A stretch of DNA of 64,000 bases from Bacillus sp. FJAT-27916 (GCF_001183965.1 NZ_LFZV01000001.1:1549112-1613111); one strand, 5' to 3'; shown: positions 7,968 through 17,319, counted from the stretch's first letter. Notes: generated by a model from the sequence alone, not told the origin. Made by a program: numbers and translations.

Positions 7968-8858
7968 ATGGAAGATCAATTGCAGGATTTCATGCATTAC
8001 TTAACGATTGAAAAAGGGCTGGCCAAAAATACATTACTGTCCTATAAGCGTGATTTGGATTCTTACCGTAAATTCCTGAAGAAGCAAGGGATACCTGATT
8101 GGAATGAGGTTTCACGCGTACATATTGTTCAGTTCCTATCTAAGCTGAAGGATGACGGCAAATCGCCGAAGACGCTCGCACGCCATACGGCATCGATTCG
8201 TTCCTTTCATCAGTTCCTTCTGCGGGAGCATGTGGCTGAGACAGACCCATCTGTTCATATTGAAAGTCCGCAGATGCAAAAGTCTCTGCCAAAGGTGCTG
8301 AGTCCTGAGGAAACGGAGGCACTGCTTGATGCGCCGGACACAAATGATGCATTTGGCAAGCGTGATAAGGCCATTCTTGAGCTTCTTTATGCAACCGGTA
8401 TGCGGGTGAGTGAATTGATAGATTTAAATATTGATAATGTCCATATGGAAATGGGCTTTGTCCGCTGCATTGGGAAAGGGAATAAGGAACGAATTATTCC
8501 TGTTGGCCAATTGGCGCTTAAGGCTATACATACGTACCTAGTTGAAGGCCGGCCCGAGCTGATGAACAAGAAGGAGAAAACGGACGCTTTGTTCTTAAAC
8601 CATCATGGCGGCCGTCTCACGCGTCAGGGATTATGGAAGATCATCAAGCGGCTTGCTGAAGCGGCGAATATTCAAAAACCGCTTACGCCGCATACCCTCA
8701 GGCATTCCTTTGCGACCCATTTGCTGATGAACGGAGCCGATCTCAGGGCTGTTCAGGAAATGCTGGGACACGCTGATATTTCCACTACTCAGATTTATAC
8801 ACATGTTACAAATGTCCGTTTGAAGGATGTATACAGCAAATTTCATCCAAGAGCGTAA
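7968..8858 (+). CDS. xerD: Tyrosine recombinase XerD
   Basis: XerD works with XerC and FtsK/SpoIIIE-type translocases at the dif site to resolve chromosome dimers. The 296-residue protein has the SAM-like N-terminal core-binding domain (about 1-85) and the catalytic domain with the Arg of ATGMRVSEL, the [12 protein letters not shown] box and the [14 protein letters not shown] segment holding the final His and nucleophile Tyr. Start at ATG 7968, since the ATG at 7961 is out of frame. Probably translated with yqzK. Confidence 0.95.
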   Translation: MEDQLQDFMHYLTIEKGLAKNTLLSYKRDLDSYRKFLKKQGIPDWNEVSRVHIVQFLSKLKDDGKSPKTLARHTASIRSFHQFLLREHVAETDPSVHIESPQMQKSLPKVLSPEETEALLDAPDTNDAFGKRDKAILELLYATGMRVSELIDLNIDNVHMEMGFVRCIGKGNKERIIPVGQLALKAIHTYLVEGRPELMNKKEKTDALFLNHHGGRLTRQGLWKIIKRLAEAANIQKPLTPHTLRHSFATHLLMNGADLRAVQEMLGHADISTTQIYTHVTNVRLKDVYSKFHPRA

Positions 8859-8880
8859 GAGAATGATGAGGTTTCAAGGT

Positions 8881-8915
8881 CTGATGGCAGCACTTGCATC
8901 AGGCTTTATTTTTTG
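8881..8915 (+). terminator. Rho-independent terminator after xerD
   Basis: CTGATG (8881-8886) pairs with CATCAG (8897-8902), followed by GCTTTATTTTTT. Confidence 0.65.
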
Positions 8916-8926
8916 GTTGGCTAAAT

Positions 8927-8949
8927 AGCTCTTTTCCCTTTAAAGAGCT
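8927..8949. repeat. Inverted repeat in the xerD-deoB gap
   Basis: AGCTCTTT (8927-8934) and AAAGAGCT (8942-8949) form a perfect 8-bp stem with a 7-base loop. No T-run follows, so it may be an operator or leader hairpin rather than a terminator. Confidence 0.5.
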
Positions 8950-8977
8950 GCAGACAGGGGAAATGGGGAGGATGTGT

Positions 8978-9025
8978 ATGCGGGAGAAAAAGATTCGAGG
9001 AATCAGCCGGAAGTTCCTTCCTTAG
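8978..9025 (+). CDS. Possible 15-aa basic peptide ORF
   Basis: A GGGGAGG site at about 8965-8971 stands 6 bases before ATG 8978, which opens a 15-codon frame ending at 9025 (MREKKIRGISRKFLP). The ribosome site is good but the ORF is tiny and its codons unremarkable; it may be chance. The rest of the 8916-9085 gap shows nothing else I recognise. Confidence 0.2.
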   Translation: MREKKIRGISRKFLP

Positions 9026-9085
9026 TAAAGATAACGGCTATTTTAGTGAGAAATGATGGATGGGAAATAGACACAGAATATTAAA

Positions 9086-9135
9086 TTGGCAACGCTTGAC
9101 ACTTGATGTAGAATAAAGATGTCAGACCTCTGACA
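9086..9135 (+). promoter_or_regulatory. Promoter of deoB-pupG with palindromic operator at the start site
   Basis: TTGGCA (9086-9091) and TAGAAT (9109-9114) are 17 bases apart, a good sigma-A promoter. Starting at the expected +1 is a perfect palindrome, TGTCAGA-CC-TCTGACA (9120-9135). Its place would let a bound repressor block initiation. The regulator is unknown; the symmetry suits a dimeric winged-helix protein. Confidence 0.65.
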
Positions 9136-9238
9136 CCTCGTTGTTCCTTTTGAAAAAATGGTGACAGAAGGTTATGGCTCGAAAGATGGGGTAACCTAAC
9201 TATAAATAGAAGAAATTATGCAAGCTGGAGGTATTACG

Positions 9239-10414
9239 ATGCAGTTTAAACGTGTGTTTTTAACAGTAATGGATTCCGTTGGCATTGGCGAAGCACCAGA
9301 TGCTGAAAGATTCGGCGATAAAGGTGCGGATACGCTTGGTCATATTGCGGAAAGAATGAATGGATTACATATGCCTGTGATGGGGAAATTGGGCCTCTCC
9401 AATATTCGTGAAATCAAGGGCATTGAAAAAGCTGAAAAGCCAATGGCTTATTATACAAAAATGCAGGAAGCATCAAATGGAAAAGATACGATGACAGGTC
9501 ACTGGGAGATCATGGGCCTTCGCATTGATACGCCTTTCCGTGTATTTCCGGATGGATTCCCGCCTGAATTGATTCAAGAGCTTGAAGAGAAGAGCGGACG
9601 CAAGATTATCGGAAACAAACCGGCGAGCGGAACTGAAATTCTCGTTGAGCTTGGGGAAGAGCATGTGAAGACAGGCGCATTGATTGTGTACACTTCTGCT
9701 GATTCCGTTCTACAGATTGCTGCGCATGAAGACATTGTGCCGCTTGATGAATTATACCGAATTTGTGAAATCGCAAGAGAGATTACTCTTCGTGATGAAT
9801 ACATGGTAGGACGTGTCATCGCCCGTCCATTCGTTGGCGAACCAGGCGACTTCAAACGTACACCTAACCGTCATGACTATGCGCTGAAACCATTTGGCCG
9901 TACAGTTATGAATGAATTGAAGGATGCAGGCTTTGATGTCATCTCTATTGGGAAAATCGCTGATATTTATGATGGTGAAGGTGTAACAAAGGCGCTTCGC
10001 ACAACTTCAAACATGGACGGAATGGATAAGCAGGTGCAGACGCTTGATATGGAATTCACAGGCTTAAGCTTCTTGAATCTTGTCGATTTCGATGCCCTGT
10101 TCGGTCACAGACGCGATCCGCAAGGCTATGGTAAAGCACTGGAAGAGTACGATGTCCGCCTGCAGGAAGTGCTTGATAAACTTCGCGATGACGATTTATT
10201 AATCATCACGGCAGACCATGGAAATGACCCAGTTCATGCCGGTACAGACCACACGAGAGAGTATGTACCGCTCTTGGTATACTCCAAACAATTCAAGGAA
10301 GGCAAAGAACTTCCGCTTCGTATGACATTTGCCGATATCGGTGCAACGGTTGCGGAGAACTTCGGCGTGAAAATGCCTGAGCATGGAACAAGCTTCCTGA
10401 AAGAGCTGAATTAA
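9239..10414 (+). CDS. deoB: Phosphopentomutase
   Basis: DeoB (Drm) interconverts (deoxy)ribose 1-phosphate and 5-phosphate in nucleoside salvage. The 391-residue protein has alkaline-phosphatase-type metal sites: [11 protein letters not shown] at the N-terminus with the metal Asp, [11 protein letters not shown] with the phosphorylated Thr near 85-90, and ADHGNDP near 325. The frame opens at 9218, but a CTGGAGG site there points to ATG 9239. It is followed after 15 bases by pupG, so phosphorolysis and mutase steps are co-expressed. Confidence 0.95.
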   Translation: MQFKRVFLTVMDSVGIGEAPDAERFGDKGADTLGHIAERMNGLHMPVMGKLGLSNIREIKGIEKAEKPMAYYTKMQEASNGKDTMTGHWEIMGLRIDTPFRVFPDGFPPELIQELEEKSGRKIIGNKPASGTEILVELGEEHVKTGALIVYTSADSVLQIAAHEDIVPLDELYRICEIAREITLRDEYMVGRVIARPFVGEPGDFKRTPNRHDYALKPFGRTVMNELKDAGFDVISIGKIADIYDGEGVTKALRTTSNMDGMDKQVQTLDMEFTGLSFLNLVDFDALFGHRRDPQGYGKALEEYDVRLQEVLDKLRDDDLLIITADHGNDPVHAGTDHTREYVPLLVYSKQFKEGKELPLRMTFADIGATVAENFGVKMPEHGTSFLKELN

Positions 10415-10429
10415 TTTAGAGGAGAGACG

Positions 10430-11251
10430 ATGATGTTAAAAAAGGTAAATGAAGCTGCATCTTATATTCTGGAGAAATCCGGGCAAAAGCCGGAATTAGG
10501 CTTAATTCTCGGGTCTGGACTAGGAATCCTTGCGGATGAAATCGAAAATCCAGTAGCCATTCCTTATAATGAAATTCCACATTTCCCTGTATCCACGGTA
10601 GAAGGTCATAAAGGCCAGCTTGTCATCGGAACACTTGGCGGAAAGACTGTTGCGGCGATGCAAGGAAGATTCCACTATTATGAAGGCTACACAATGCAGG
10701 AAGTAACCTTCCCGGTTCGTGTCATGAAGGCAATGGGGATGTCCCATATCCTTGTTACAAATGCAGCAGGCGGAGTAAACGAAAGCTTCAAGCCGGGCGA
10801 TTTGATGATTATCACGGACCACATCAATTATATGGGTGCACACCCGCTGATTGGGCCGAACGAAAAAGAATTCGGACCGCGCTTCCCGGATATGTCCAGT
10901 GCTTACACAAAAGAGCTTGTGGCATTAGCGGAGGATATTGCGAAGAAAGAACAGATTGACGTGAAAAAAGGTGTCTATATCGGCTTCACTGGCCCGACTT
11001 ATGAAACGCCTGCAGAAGTTCGCATGGCGCGTATCCTAGGCGGGGACGCTGTTGGAATGTCCACAGTTCCTGAGGTAATTGTGGCAGCGCATGGCGGCAT
11101 GAAGGTGCTGGGTATTTCCTGCATCACAAACATGGCAGCTGGTATTCTTGACCAGCCTTTATCTCATGATGAAGTTATTGAAACAACTGAAAAAGTTAAA
11201 GCAACCTTCCTTTCCTTCGTGAAGAGAATTGTTGCCGAGATGGAAATCTAA
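10430..11251 (+). CDS. pupG: Purine-nucleoside phosphorylase I
   Basis: PupG splits purine (deoxy)nucleosides such as guanosine and inosine with phosphate into base and pentose 1-phosphate. The 273-residue protein carries GLILGSGLG (phosphate site), QGRFHYYEGY, VTNAAGGVN and SCITNMAAGI, all of trimeric PNP. Close identity to B. subtilis PupG over the whole length is recalled. Two ATGs (10430 and 10433) are adjacent behind GAGGAGA. It forms an operon with deoB. Confidence 0.95.
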   Translation: MMLKKVNEAASYILEKSGQKPELGLILGSGLGILADEIENPVAIPYNEIPHFPVSTVEGHKGQLVIGTLGGKTVAAMQGRFHYYEGYTMQEVTFPVRVMKAMGMSHILVTNAAGGVNESFKPGDLMIITDHINYMGAHPLIGPNEKEFGPRFPDMSSAYTKELVALAEDIAKKEQIDVKKGVYIGFTGPTYETPAEVRMARILGGDAVGMSTVPEVIVAAHGGMKVLGISCITNMAAGILDQPLSHDEVIETTEKVKATFLSFVKRIVAEMEI

Positions 11252-11254
11252 AAA

Positions 11255-11308
11255 AGCAAGGCGTCTGCTAAATCCTAAATAGGATTAATGGCAGGCGCCT
11301 TTTTTGTA
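11255..11308 (+). terminator. Rho-independent terminator after pupG
   Basis: A long stem joins the AAGGCGTCTGC side with GGCAGGCGCCTT, with an inner TAATCCTA-type pairing, followed by T6. Confidence 0.85.
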
Positions 11309-11344
11309 TTTAAACGGATTGGATGGACCTTTTGCTATGACTCC

Positions 11345-12457
11345 TTATGATTTCGCTGCACCTGATTTATGAATTCCCTCTATAAGCCATTTTTCATAGG
11401 GGGCTTCTTGATGAAAATAATTAGGTGTCTGAATCTCATCCGAATAGGATTGATGGAAAATATGTGTCGCAGCAGGGGATAATGGCGGAATGAGCCATGT
11501 CCAATCTCCAGTCACTCTGCGAGCATTCTTTGCTTCCTGTTGTTCAAATCGTTTAAATTGTTCGGCGGCCGTATGATGGTCGACGATGGTAACACCTTCT
11601 TTCCTGAAAGAATGCAAGACGGCAATATTCAGTTCTACGAGTGCTTTATCCTTCCATAAATATCGGTTCATCGAAGTATCTAAACCGATTAATTCTGCTA
11701 CTGCAGGCAGAAAATGATACCGATCTTCATCCGCCAAATTGCGTGCGCCAATCTCGGTGCCCATATACCAGCCGTTGAATGGTGCACAATGGTAGCTGAT
11801 TCCGCCGATTTCCAAGCGCATATCGGAGATGATTGGAACACTGTACCATTTCATGTTCAAGTGATGGAGTGAGAATTCAGGGTGTTCGATTTCAACCTCT
11901 TTCACAAGCTCTTTCTTTATTGGTTTCCACACGGGAGGGTATCCATCTATCGAAAATACTAAAGGCAATAAATCATACTGTCCTTGCTGGCCCTCCCAGC
12001 CGATTTGTTCGCAAAACTTCGTGAAGGGAATAGATTGTTTATCGCCAATGGTACCGTATTCTGTCTCATACCCAGCATACCGAATTAATTGATGATTAAA
12101 GATTCGAACACGGTGGGGGTGAAATATGGTAATGGTCGGCAATATTCTTCCGTCATTGGTTGCATAGCGGATATGGTGGAAGAGGGCTTCCGCAATAATA
12201 TCTTCGTCTAAGGCATCTCTTGCATCAAAGACATGCAGGCTGTTCCAAAACAATCTGCCAATGCATCGGTTGCTATTCCGCCATGCCATCTTCGCTCCAT
12301 GGACAAGCTCTTCAAAAGTGTGCTCATATGTACCCGTTTTATTGATTTGCTCCTTAATCTCCTTTATTCGGTTCGCGATCTCCTGCTCTTTCCCAAGCTC
12401 TTTATAACAATTGGAAATGAACCTGGCAGCTTCCTCTTTTAATAATTCTGAATGCAT
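11345..12457 (-). CDS. nos: Nitric oxide synthase, oxygenase-only (bacterial NOS)
   Basis: The enzyme makes NO and citrulline from arginine with heme and a pterin, taking electrons from outside reductases. The 370-residue length equals the bacterial oxygenase domain; no reductase domain is attached. [10 protein letters not shown] holds the heme-ligand Cys at residue 65, and [13 protein letters not shown] holds the arginine-binding Glu. GAGGAGA precedes the ATG at 12457. It stands alone, convergent with pupG and divergent from dacF, so no partner reductase is suggested by context, though ferredoxin (fer) lies elsewhere in this window. Confidence 0.95.
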   Translation of the reverse strand: MHSELLKEEAARFISNCYKELGKEQEIANRIKEIKEQINKTGTYEHTFEELVHGAKMAWRNSNRCIGRLFWNSLHVFDARDALDEDIIAEALFHHIRYATNDGRILPTITIFHPHRVRIFNHQLIRYAGYETEYGTIGDKQSIPFTKFCEQIGWEGQQGQYDLLPLVFSIDGYPPVWKPIKKELVKEVEIEHPEFSLHHLNMKWYSVPIISDMRLEIGGISYHCAPFNGWYMGTEIGARNLADEDRYHFLPAVAELIGLDTSMNRYLWKDKALVELNIAVLHSFRKEGVTIVDHHTAAEQFKRFEQQEAKNARRVTGDWTWLIPPLSPAATHIFHQSYSDEIQTPNYFHQEAPYEKWLIEGIHKSGAAKS

Positions 12458-12627
12458 GACAAGTCTCCTCTGTTCTTCCAGTCTTATAGATTATTATGCC
12501 GAAATGAGCTTAAGAAAACGAATGATTCGAACTCTCAAAAGAATAGGTATCTACACTAAATTTCCTTCATCTACTATGTAATCACACGTCGGGTGGATGA
12601 TTCCTGTAAGTGAATTCCTTCTGCTCC

Positions 12628-12657
12628 GGTATAAAAGGATAATATTTGGAAAAACTG
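12628..12657 (+). promoter_or_regulatory. Sigma-F-type promoter of dacF
   Basis: GGTATA (12628-12633) and GGAAAAACTG (from 12648) are 14 bases apart and fit the forespore sigma-F pattern GTATA / GGnnAnAnT. dacF is a sigma-F target in B. subtilis. Confidence 0.6.
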
Positions 12658-12685
12658 GAATTTATCATGAGTAGGAGGTTTGTCC

Positions 12686-13864
12686 ATGAAACGGTTTGTT
12701 TCAGCTTTATTGATAGGGATAGTTACATTATGTGTTTCCGGACCGGCATTGGCCGCAGAGAAACCAACAACAAATACATCGGAGCTTGCACCCAATGCCA
12801 AGTCTGCGATTCTCATTGAAATGAACACGGGCTCCGTGATTTATGAGAAGAATAAAGATGAACAGCTTTCCCCGGCGAGCATGACGAAGATCATGACCAT
12901 GCTTTTGATAATGGAGGCGCTGGATAAGAAGCAGATTACGATGGACGAGAAGGTGCGAACGAGCGAATATGCTGCATCAATGGGCGGATCGCAAATCTTC
13001 TTGGAGCCTGGCGAAGAGATGACAGTGGAGCAATTATTGCGTGGAATTGCGATTGGCTCCGGTAATGATGCATCGGTAGCCATGGCAGAGAAATTAGCAG
13101 GCAGTGAAGAAGAGTTTGTGAAGTTGATGAATAAGAAGGTGAAAGAGCTTGGTCTTAAGGATACCAAATTCCAGAATGCTACCGGGCTCCCAGTAAAGGA
13201 TCATTATTCAACGGCCCATGATATGTCCGTGATGGCACGGGAACTTCTAAAGCATGAAGAAATCACGAAATTTACGAGTCTGTATGAGTCATACTTACGT
13301 GAGAACACAGACAAGAAGTTCTGGTTAGTGAATACGAACCGGCTGGTAAAATTCTATCCTGGCGTAGATGGTCTTAAGACTGGTTTTACCCATGAGGCGA
13401 AATATTGCCTGACTGCTACGGCGAAGAAGGACAATATGCGTGTCATTGCCGTTGTCTTTGGGGCAGCCAACCCGAAGGAGCGGAACGCTCAGGTGACCCA
13501 AATGCTTGACTATGCCTTTGCAAAGTATCAATCAAGGCTAATTTATAAGAAGGATATGCCGCTGGCTATGCTGACGCTTGAGAAGGGGCAGAAGAAAAAG
13601 GTCAGCTTAGTTACGAGCGAGCCGGTTTCCCTTCTTAGCAAAAAAGGAGAAGAGAAGCTGAATATCCGTCCAAAAATTATCTTGAATAAAGATGTGCAGG
13701 CACCAGTGACAAAGGGCGAGAAGCTAGGGAAGGTCCAAATGCTTTTAGGGGACAAGGTGGTATCCGAAACGCCGCTGATAGCGTCAGAAGATGTCAAACG
13801 GGCGACTTGGTTTGATCTATATAAGCGTTCTTTCGGCATGTTTACACATGCAGGGCGCGAATAA
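12686..13864 (+). CDS. dacF: D-alanyl-D-alanine carboxypeptidase DacF
   Basis: DacF trims the terminal D-Ala of peptidoglycan peptides in the forespore and limits cross-linking of spore cortex. The 392-residue protein has a signal peptide ending near ALAAE (about 24), the SMTK active serine motif near 70, SGN near 128 and KTG near 233, then a C-terminal beta domain. ATG 12686 follows AGGAGG by 8 bases. It lies directly upstream of spoIIAA, as in B. subtilis. Confidence 0.93.
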   Translation: MKRFVSALLIGIVTLCVSGPALAAEKPTTNTSELAPNAKSAILIEMNTGSVIYEKNKDEQLSPASMTKIMTMLLIMEALDKKQITMDEKVRTSEYAASMGGSQIFLEPGEEMTVEQLLRGIAIGSGNDASVAMAEKLAGSEEEFVKLMNKKVKELGLKDTKFQNATGLPVKDHYSTAHDMSVMARELLKHEEITKFTSLYESYLRENTDKKFWLVNTNRLVKFYPGVDGLKTGFTHEAKYCLTATAKKDNMRVIAVVFGAANPKERNAQVTQMLDYAFAKYQSRLIYKKDMPLAMLTLEKGQKKKVSLVTSEPVSLLSKKGEEKLNIRPKIILNKDVQAPVTKGEKLGKVQMLLGDKVVSETPLIASEDVKRATWFDLYKRSFGMFTHAGRE

Positions 13865-13912
13865 GAGAAATAAAGCGAATGAATGCGTTTTAGCACTAGT
13901 TTTGTCTTCCGG

Positions 13913-13941
13913 AAGGAAATGGGCTGTTAAATAGCGAAAAC
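13913..13941 (+). promoter_or_regulatory. Possible sigma-H promoter of the spoIIA operon
   Basis: AAGGAAAT (13913-13920) and AGCGAAAAC (13933-13941) are 12 bases apart, near the sigma-H pattern with GAAA in place of GAAT. No clear Spo0A box was seen. Confidence 0.45.
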
Positions 13942-13975
13942 ACCACTATGCGATTGAAAAAGGGGGAGAAGTATA

Positions 13976-14332
13976 GTGAGCCTTACGGTAGATATGGCAA
14001 CAAATCAAAATGTGTTATGCATCCGTTTAGCCGGTGAGCTTGATCATCATACAGCGGAGGATTTGCGCAATAAAGCATCACAAATCATCGAAACGCAAGG
14101 AATCAGGCATATCATTCTGAATTTGGGTGAGTTGACGTTTATGGATAGTTCAGGTCTTGGGGTTATTTTGGGCAGGTATAGACAAATCCAGTCTTATGGA
14201 GGAGAGATGGTGGTATGTGCAATCTCACCTGCTGTCGAGCGCTTGTTTGAAATGTCCGGCCTGTTTAAAATACTCCGGCTTGAGCCTTCTGAAGAAGCGG
14301 CCATGCATGGATTGGGGGTAATCACAAGATGA
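13976..14332 (+). CDS. spoIIAA: Anti-sigma F factor antagonist
   Basis: SpoIIAA frees sigma-F by binding SpoIIAB; it is switched off by SpoIIAB phosphorylation and on by SpoIIE. The 118-residue STAS protein keeps the regulatory serine at position 58 within [14 protein letters not shown]. Start is GTG at 13976 behind AAAGGGGGAG. It overlaps spoIIAB by 4 bases (ATGA), which couples their translation. Confidence 0.96.
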   Translation: MSLTVDMATNQNVLCIRLAGELDHHTAEDLRNKASQIIETQGIRHIILNLGELTFMDSSGLGVILGRYRQIQSYGGEMVVCAISPAVERLFEMSGLFKILRLEPSEEAAMHGLGVITR

Positions 14333-14775
14333 AAAATACAATGAATCTTGAGTTTTCAGCATTAAGCCAGAATGAATCCTTTGCGCGCATCACGGTTGCT
14401 TCTTTTGTGGCTCAGCTTGATCCGACGATGGATGAATTGACCGAGATTAAGACAGTGGTTTCAGAGGCCGTCACAAATGCCATTATCCATGGATACGAAA
14501 GTGATCCAAAAGGAATTATTTATATTGCTGTTTCGATGGACTTAGAGGAAGAAACCGTAGAGCTGTCCATTAAGGACAAAGGAATCGGCATCCGTGATGT
14601 CGAGGAAGCTAGACAACCGCTTTACACGACCAAACCTGAACTTGAGCGTTCTGGAATGGGCTTTACCATTATGGAGAATTTCATGGATGAGATCATGATT
14701 GAATCCTCCAGGGGCGAAGGAACAACCATCAGGCTCATGAAAAATCTATCAAAAAGCAAAGCTTTCATCAAGTAA
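14329..14775 (+). CDS. spoIIAB: Anti-sigma F factor / SpoIIAA kinase
   Basis: SpoIIAB holds sigma-F inactive and phosphorylates SpoIIAA. The 148-residue protein is a GHKL ATPase with the N box ([18 protein letters not shown], about 38-55), DKGIGI near 84 and GMGFTIME near 108. It overlaps spoIIAA and is followed by sigF after 12 bases. Confidence 0.96.
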   Translation: MKNTMNLEFSALSQNESFARITVASFVAQLDPTMDELTEIKTVVSEAVTNAIIHGYESDPKGIIYIAVSMDLEEETVELSIKDKGIGIRDVEEARQPLYTTKPELERSGMGFTIMENFMDEIMIESSRGEGTTIRLMKNLSKSKAFIK

Positions 14776-14787
14776 GGAGATAATGCG

Positions 14788-15546
14788 ATGGATGTGGAAG
14801 TCAAAAAGACTAATAAGACGGCCCAGCTCAAAGATGAAGAGGTAAAAGCACTTATTCGTCAAAGCCAGCAAGGTGACCAAGAGGCAAGAGACGAACTCAT
14901 CCAGAAAAACATGCGGCTTGTATGGTCAGTTGTCCAAAGATTTATCAATCGGGGCTATGAGCCGGAAGATTTATTTCAAATTGGCTCTATTGGTCTCCTG
15001 AAATCAGTGGATAAATTTGATCTTTCCTATAATGTTAAGTTCTCTACCTATGCTGTTCCAATGATTATCGGAGAAATTCAGCGCTTCATCCGTGATGATG
15101 GGACGGTCAAGGTCAGTCGTTCCTTAAAGGAGATGTCCAATAAGATTCGAAGGGCAAAGGATGAATTGTCTAAGGTATATGGAAGGACGCCGACCATATC
15201 GGAAATCAGTGCTCATCTTGAGCTGACTCCAGAGGAAGTCATCATGGCGCAGGAAGCGAGCAGGACTCCTTCATCCATCCACGAGACCGTGTATGAAAAT
15301 GATGGAGACCCGATTACGCTGCTCGATCAAATTGCCGACCACTCGGAGAATAAATGGTTTGAGAAGATTGCCTTGAAGGAGGCAATTGCCCTGCTTGATG
15401 AACGCGAAAGATTAATCGTCTATCTCAGGTATTATAAGGACCAAACCCAAACGGAGGTAGCGGAGAGGCTGGGCATTTCACAGGTACAGGTTTCGCGGCT
15501 TGAGAAGAAGATATTATCGCAGATGAAAAGCCGAATGGATACATGA
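14788..15546 (+). CDS. sigF: RNA polymerase sigma-F factor
   Basis: This is the first forespore-specific sigma factor. The 252-residue protein shows region 2 (NMRLVWSVVQRFINRGYEPEDLFQIGSIG and KFSTYAVPMIIGEIQRFIRD, about 45-105), region 3 and region 4 helix-turn-helix (QTEVAERLGISQVQVSRLEKKIL, about 221-243). Its place after spoIIAB identifies it as SigF rather than SigG or SigB. A terminator follows. Confidence 0.96.
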   Translation: MDVEVKKTNKTAQLKDEEVKALIRQSQQGDQEARDELIQKNMRLVWSVVQRFINRGYEPEDLFQIGSIGLLKSVDKFDLSYNVKFSTYAVPMIIGEIQRFIRDDGTVKVSRSLKEMSNKIRRAKDELSKVYGRTPTISEISAHLELTPEEVIMAQEASRTPSSIHETVYENDGDPITLLDQIADHSENKWFEKIALKEAIALLDERERLIVYLRYYKDQTQTEVAERLGISQVQVSRLEKKILSQMKSRMDT

Positions 15547-15563
15547 TTGAATAAAAGAAAGAG

Positions 15564-15600
15564 CGGCCGCATGGATTCTTTGATCCAGCGGTTTTTTTGT
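15564..15600 (+). terminator. Rho-independent terminator after sigF
   Basis: CCGCATGGAT pairs with ATCCAGCGG around a short loop, followed by seven T. Confidence 0.8.
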
Positions 15601-15624
15601 GCGGTGTGACATTTTTGATTTTCT

Positions 15625-15654
15625 GGTATGTTCCTGATTTTTCTATCCATACTA
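15625..15654 (+). promoter_or_regulatory. Sigma-G-type promoter of the spoVA operon
   Basis: GGTATG (15625-15630) and CATACTA (15648-15654) are 17 bases apart and closely fit the sigma-G pattern. It lies 24 bases before the spoVAA start, and spoVA is a sigma-G operon in B. subtilis. Confidence 0.7.
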
Positions 15655-15677
15655 AAAGTAATGGCAAGGACCAAGAA

Positions 15678-16313
15678 ATGGGGATGGAATCTTTCATGGA
15701 AGAATGTGTGTATATCCGCCTGAAATATCGGGCGAAGATAAAGCCGAATGAGCCCATCCTGCTGAAGGATATTGCCAATATCATTGGAACCGACGAGGTA
15801 ACTGAGAAGGTCGGGAATTTGGTGTTAGGCGAATTCTCAAAGAATAAGGATGTATTCATTCTTGATGTAACCGTCGTGCTGCAGACGATATTTCGTCATT
15901 TCCCGAACATGTCCATGGACACGTACGGGCCTTCCCAAACAATTGTTGAAGTCGTTCGAAAGAAAAAGAAAGTATCAAAGATTGGTTTCATTGTGGTTTG
16001 GCTGATTCTGTTCGTCGGAGCGGCGTTTGCCATCATGAATTTCCATGAGGATGTCAGTATGAGGCAGATGCATGAACGATTGTATTTTATGATAACCGGC
16101 GAGCATTCAGAGCACCCGTTCATTTTTCAAATCCCATATTCGTTCGGGCTTGGGCTCGGTATGGTTTTATTCTTTAACCATATATTCAAGAAGAAATTCA
16201 ATGATGAACCAAGTCCGATGGAAGTGGAAATGTTCAACTATCAGCAAGAACTCGATCAGTATTTAATCATGCGAGAGAACAAGATGTATTCCTCCTTCCT
16301 TGATGATGATTGA
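15678..16313 (+). CDS. spoVAA: Stage V sporulation protein AA
   Basis: SpoVAA belongs to the spore inner-membrane SpoVA complex involved in dipicolinic acid movement. The 211-residue product has a cytosolic N-terminal part beginning ECVYIRLKYRAKI, a YGPSQTIVEV segment matching the family's GGAETIVEI, and two membrane spans near 110-130 and 155-175. The frame is open upstream to 15597, but that part spans the promoter; ATG 15678 follows AAGGA by 7 bases. It overlaps spoVAB by 14 bases. Confidence 0.88.
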   Translation: MGMESFMEECVYIRLKYRAKIKPNEPILLKDIANIIGTDEVTEKVGNLVLGEFSKNKDVFILDVTVVLQTIFRHFPNMSMDTYGPSQTIVEVVRKKKKVSKIGFIVVWLILFVGAAFAIMNFHEDVSMRQMHERLYFMITGEHSEHPFIFQIPYSFGLGLGMVLFFNHIFKKKFNDEPSPMEVEMFNYQQELDQYLIMRENKMYSSFLDDD

Positions 16314-16722
16314 GAAGCTCTTAGCCATCCTGATCGGATTCTCCGGCGGTGTATCTGTCGGAGCAGGCTATGTAGCCTTCTTGACTGTGTTGAATGTTAT
16401 TCCACGCTTGACTCAATTGACGAAATCAGTCAGATACGTGCACTTCTATGAGGCGGCTGTCATTCTTGGTGCCGTCATTGGGACGATTTTTAGTTTATGG
16501 GATTTCACGCTGAACCTTTCCTTTTTATTATTGGCGGGCTTCGGGTTATTAAGCGGAATCTTTAATGGAATGCTCGCTGCAGCGCTTACGGAAGTGTTGA
16601 ATGTATTTCCAATTCTTGCGAAGAGAATCGGAATGCAGGACAGTCTTGTTTACATACTAATTGCATTGGTGCTGGGAAGAATCCTTGGATCGTTATTTCA
16701 ATGGATTATTTATACACAATAA
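16300..16722 (+). CDS. spoVAB: Stage V sporulation protein AB
   Basis: SpoVAB is a 140-residue membrane protein with four or so hydrophobic helices and the family start EKLLAILIGFSGGVSVGAGYVAFL. Its length equals that of B. subtilis SpoVAB (about 141). It overlaps spoVAA. In B. subtilis the next genes are spoVAC, spoVAD and spoVAEb, but here spoVAEa follows directly after 24 bases. Confidence 0.92.
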   Translation: MMMIEKLLAILIGFSGGVSVGAGYVAFLTVLNVIPRLTQLTKSVRYVHFYEAAVILGAVIGTIFSLWDFTLNLSFLLLAGFGLLSGIFNGMLAAALTEVLNVFPILAKRIGMQDSLVYILIALVLGRILGSLFQWIIYTQ

Positions 16723-16746
16723 CGCTTGAATAAAGGCGGTGCGCAA

Positions 16747-17319
16747 GTGGCACAGAAACGAAAAATCATCATGATTACAGATGGGGACGAATATGCAAAG
16801 CGAGCCGTGGAGCATGCGGCAAAAGAGATTGGCGGCCGCTGTATCTCTGCCTCTTATGGCAATCCAGCAAAGGTGGATGGTCCTGAGCTCGTAAAACTCA
16901 TCAAGTCTGCTGCCAATGACCCAGTGCTTGTTATGTTTGATGACAGCGGGCTCGTTGGGGAAGGAGCTGGCGAGACGATGATGAAATATGTAGCTGAGCA
17001 TGACGATATCGAGCTTCTTGGCATTGTTGCTGTTGCCTCGAAAACAAGGCAGGCGGAGTGGACGAAGGTTGACGTGTGCATCGATCGTGAAGGCAATCTG
17101 ACGGAGCGTGGTGTGGATAAATTTGGTCTTCCTGAGATGGATATAGGCCGCATTAACGGAGATACGGTTTATTGCATCGACTCCATTGATGCGCCTATTG
17201 TCGTCGGCATCGGCGATATTGGAAAGATGGCAAAGTATGATGATATTAAGATTGGGAGCCCAATCACCTTGAGTGCAGTAAAACTGATTTTGGAACGGAG
17301 TGGGTATCTTGACAGATAA
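16747..17319 (+). CDS. spoVAEa: Stage V sporulation protein AE (SpoVAEa, soluble form)
   Basis: The 190-residue protein is the soluble SpoVAEa type, not the small membrane SpoVAEb: it begins [30 protein letters not shown] and contains [16 protein letters not shown] and [23 protein letters not shown] 16747 follows AAAGGCGGT by 6 bases and is preferred over the open frame to 16726. The gene is placed after spoVAB and overlaps spoVAF. Confidence 0.9.
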   Translation: MAQKRKIIMITDGDEYAKRAVEHAAKEIGGRCISASYGNPAKVDGPELVKLIKSAANDPVLVMFDDSGLVGEGAGETMMKYVAEHDDIELLGIVAVASKTRQAEWTKVDVCIDREGNLTERGVDKFGLPEMDIGRINGDTVYCIDSIDAPIVVGIGDIGKMAKYDDIKIGSPITLSAVKLILERSGYLDR

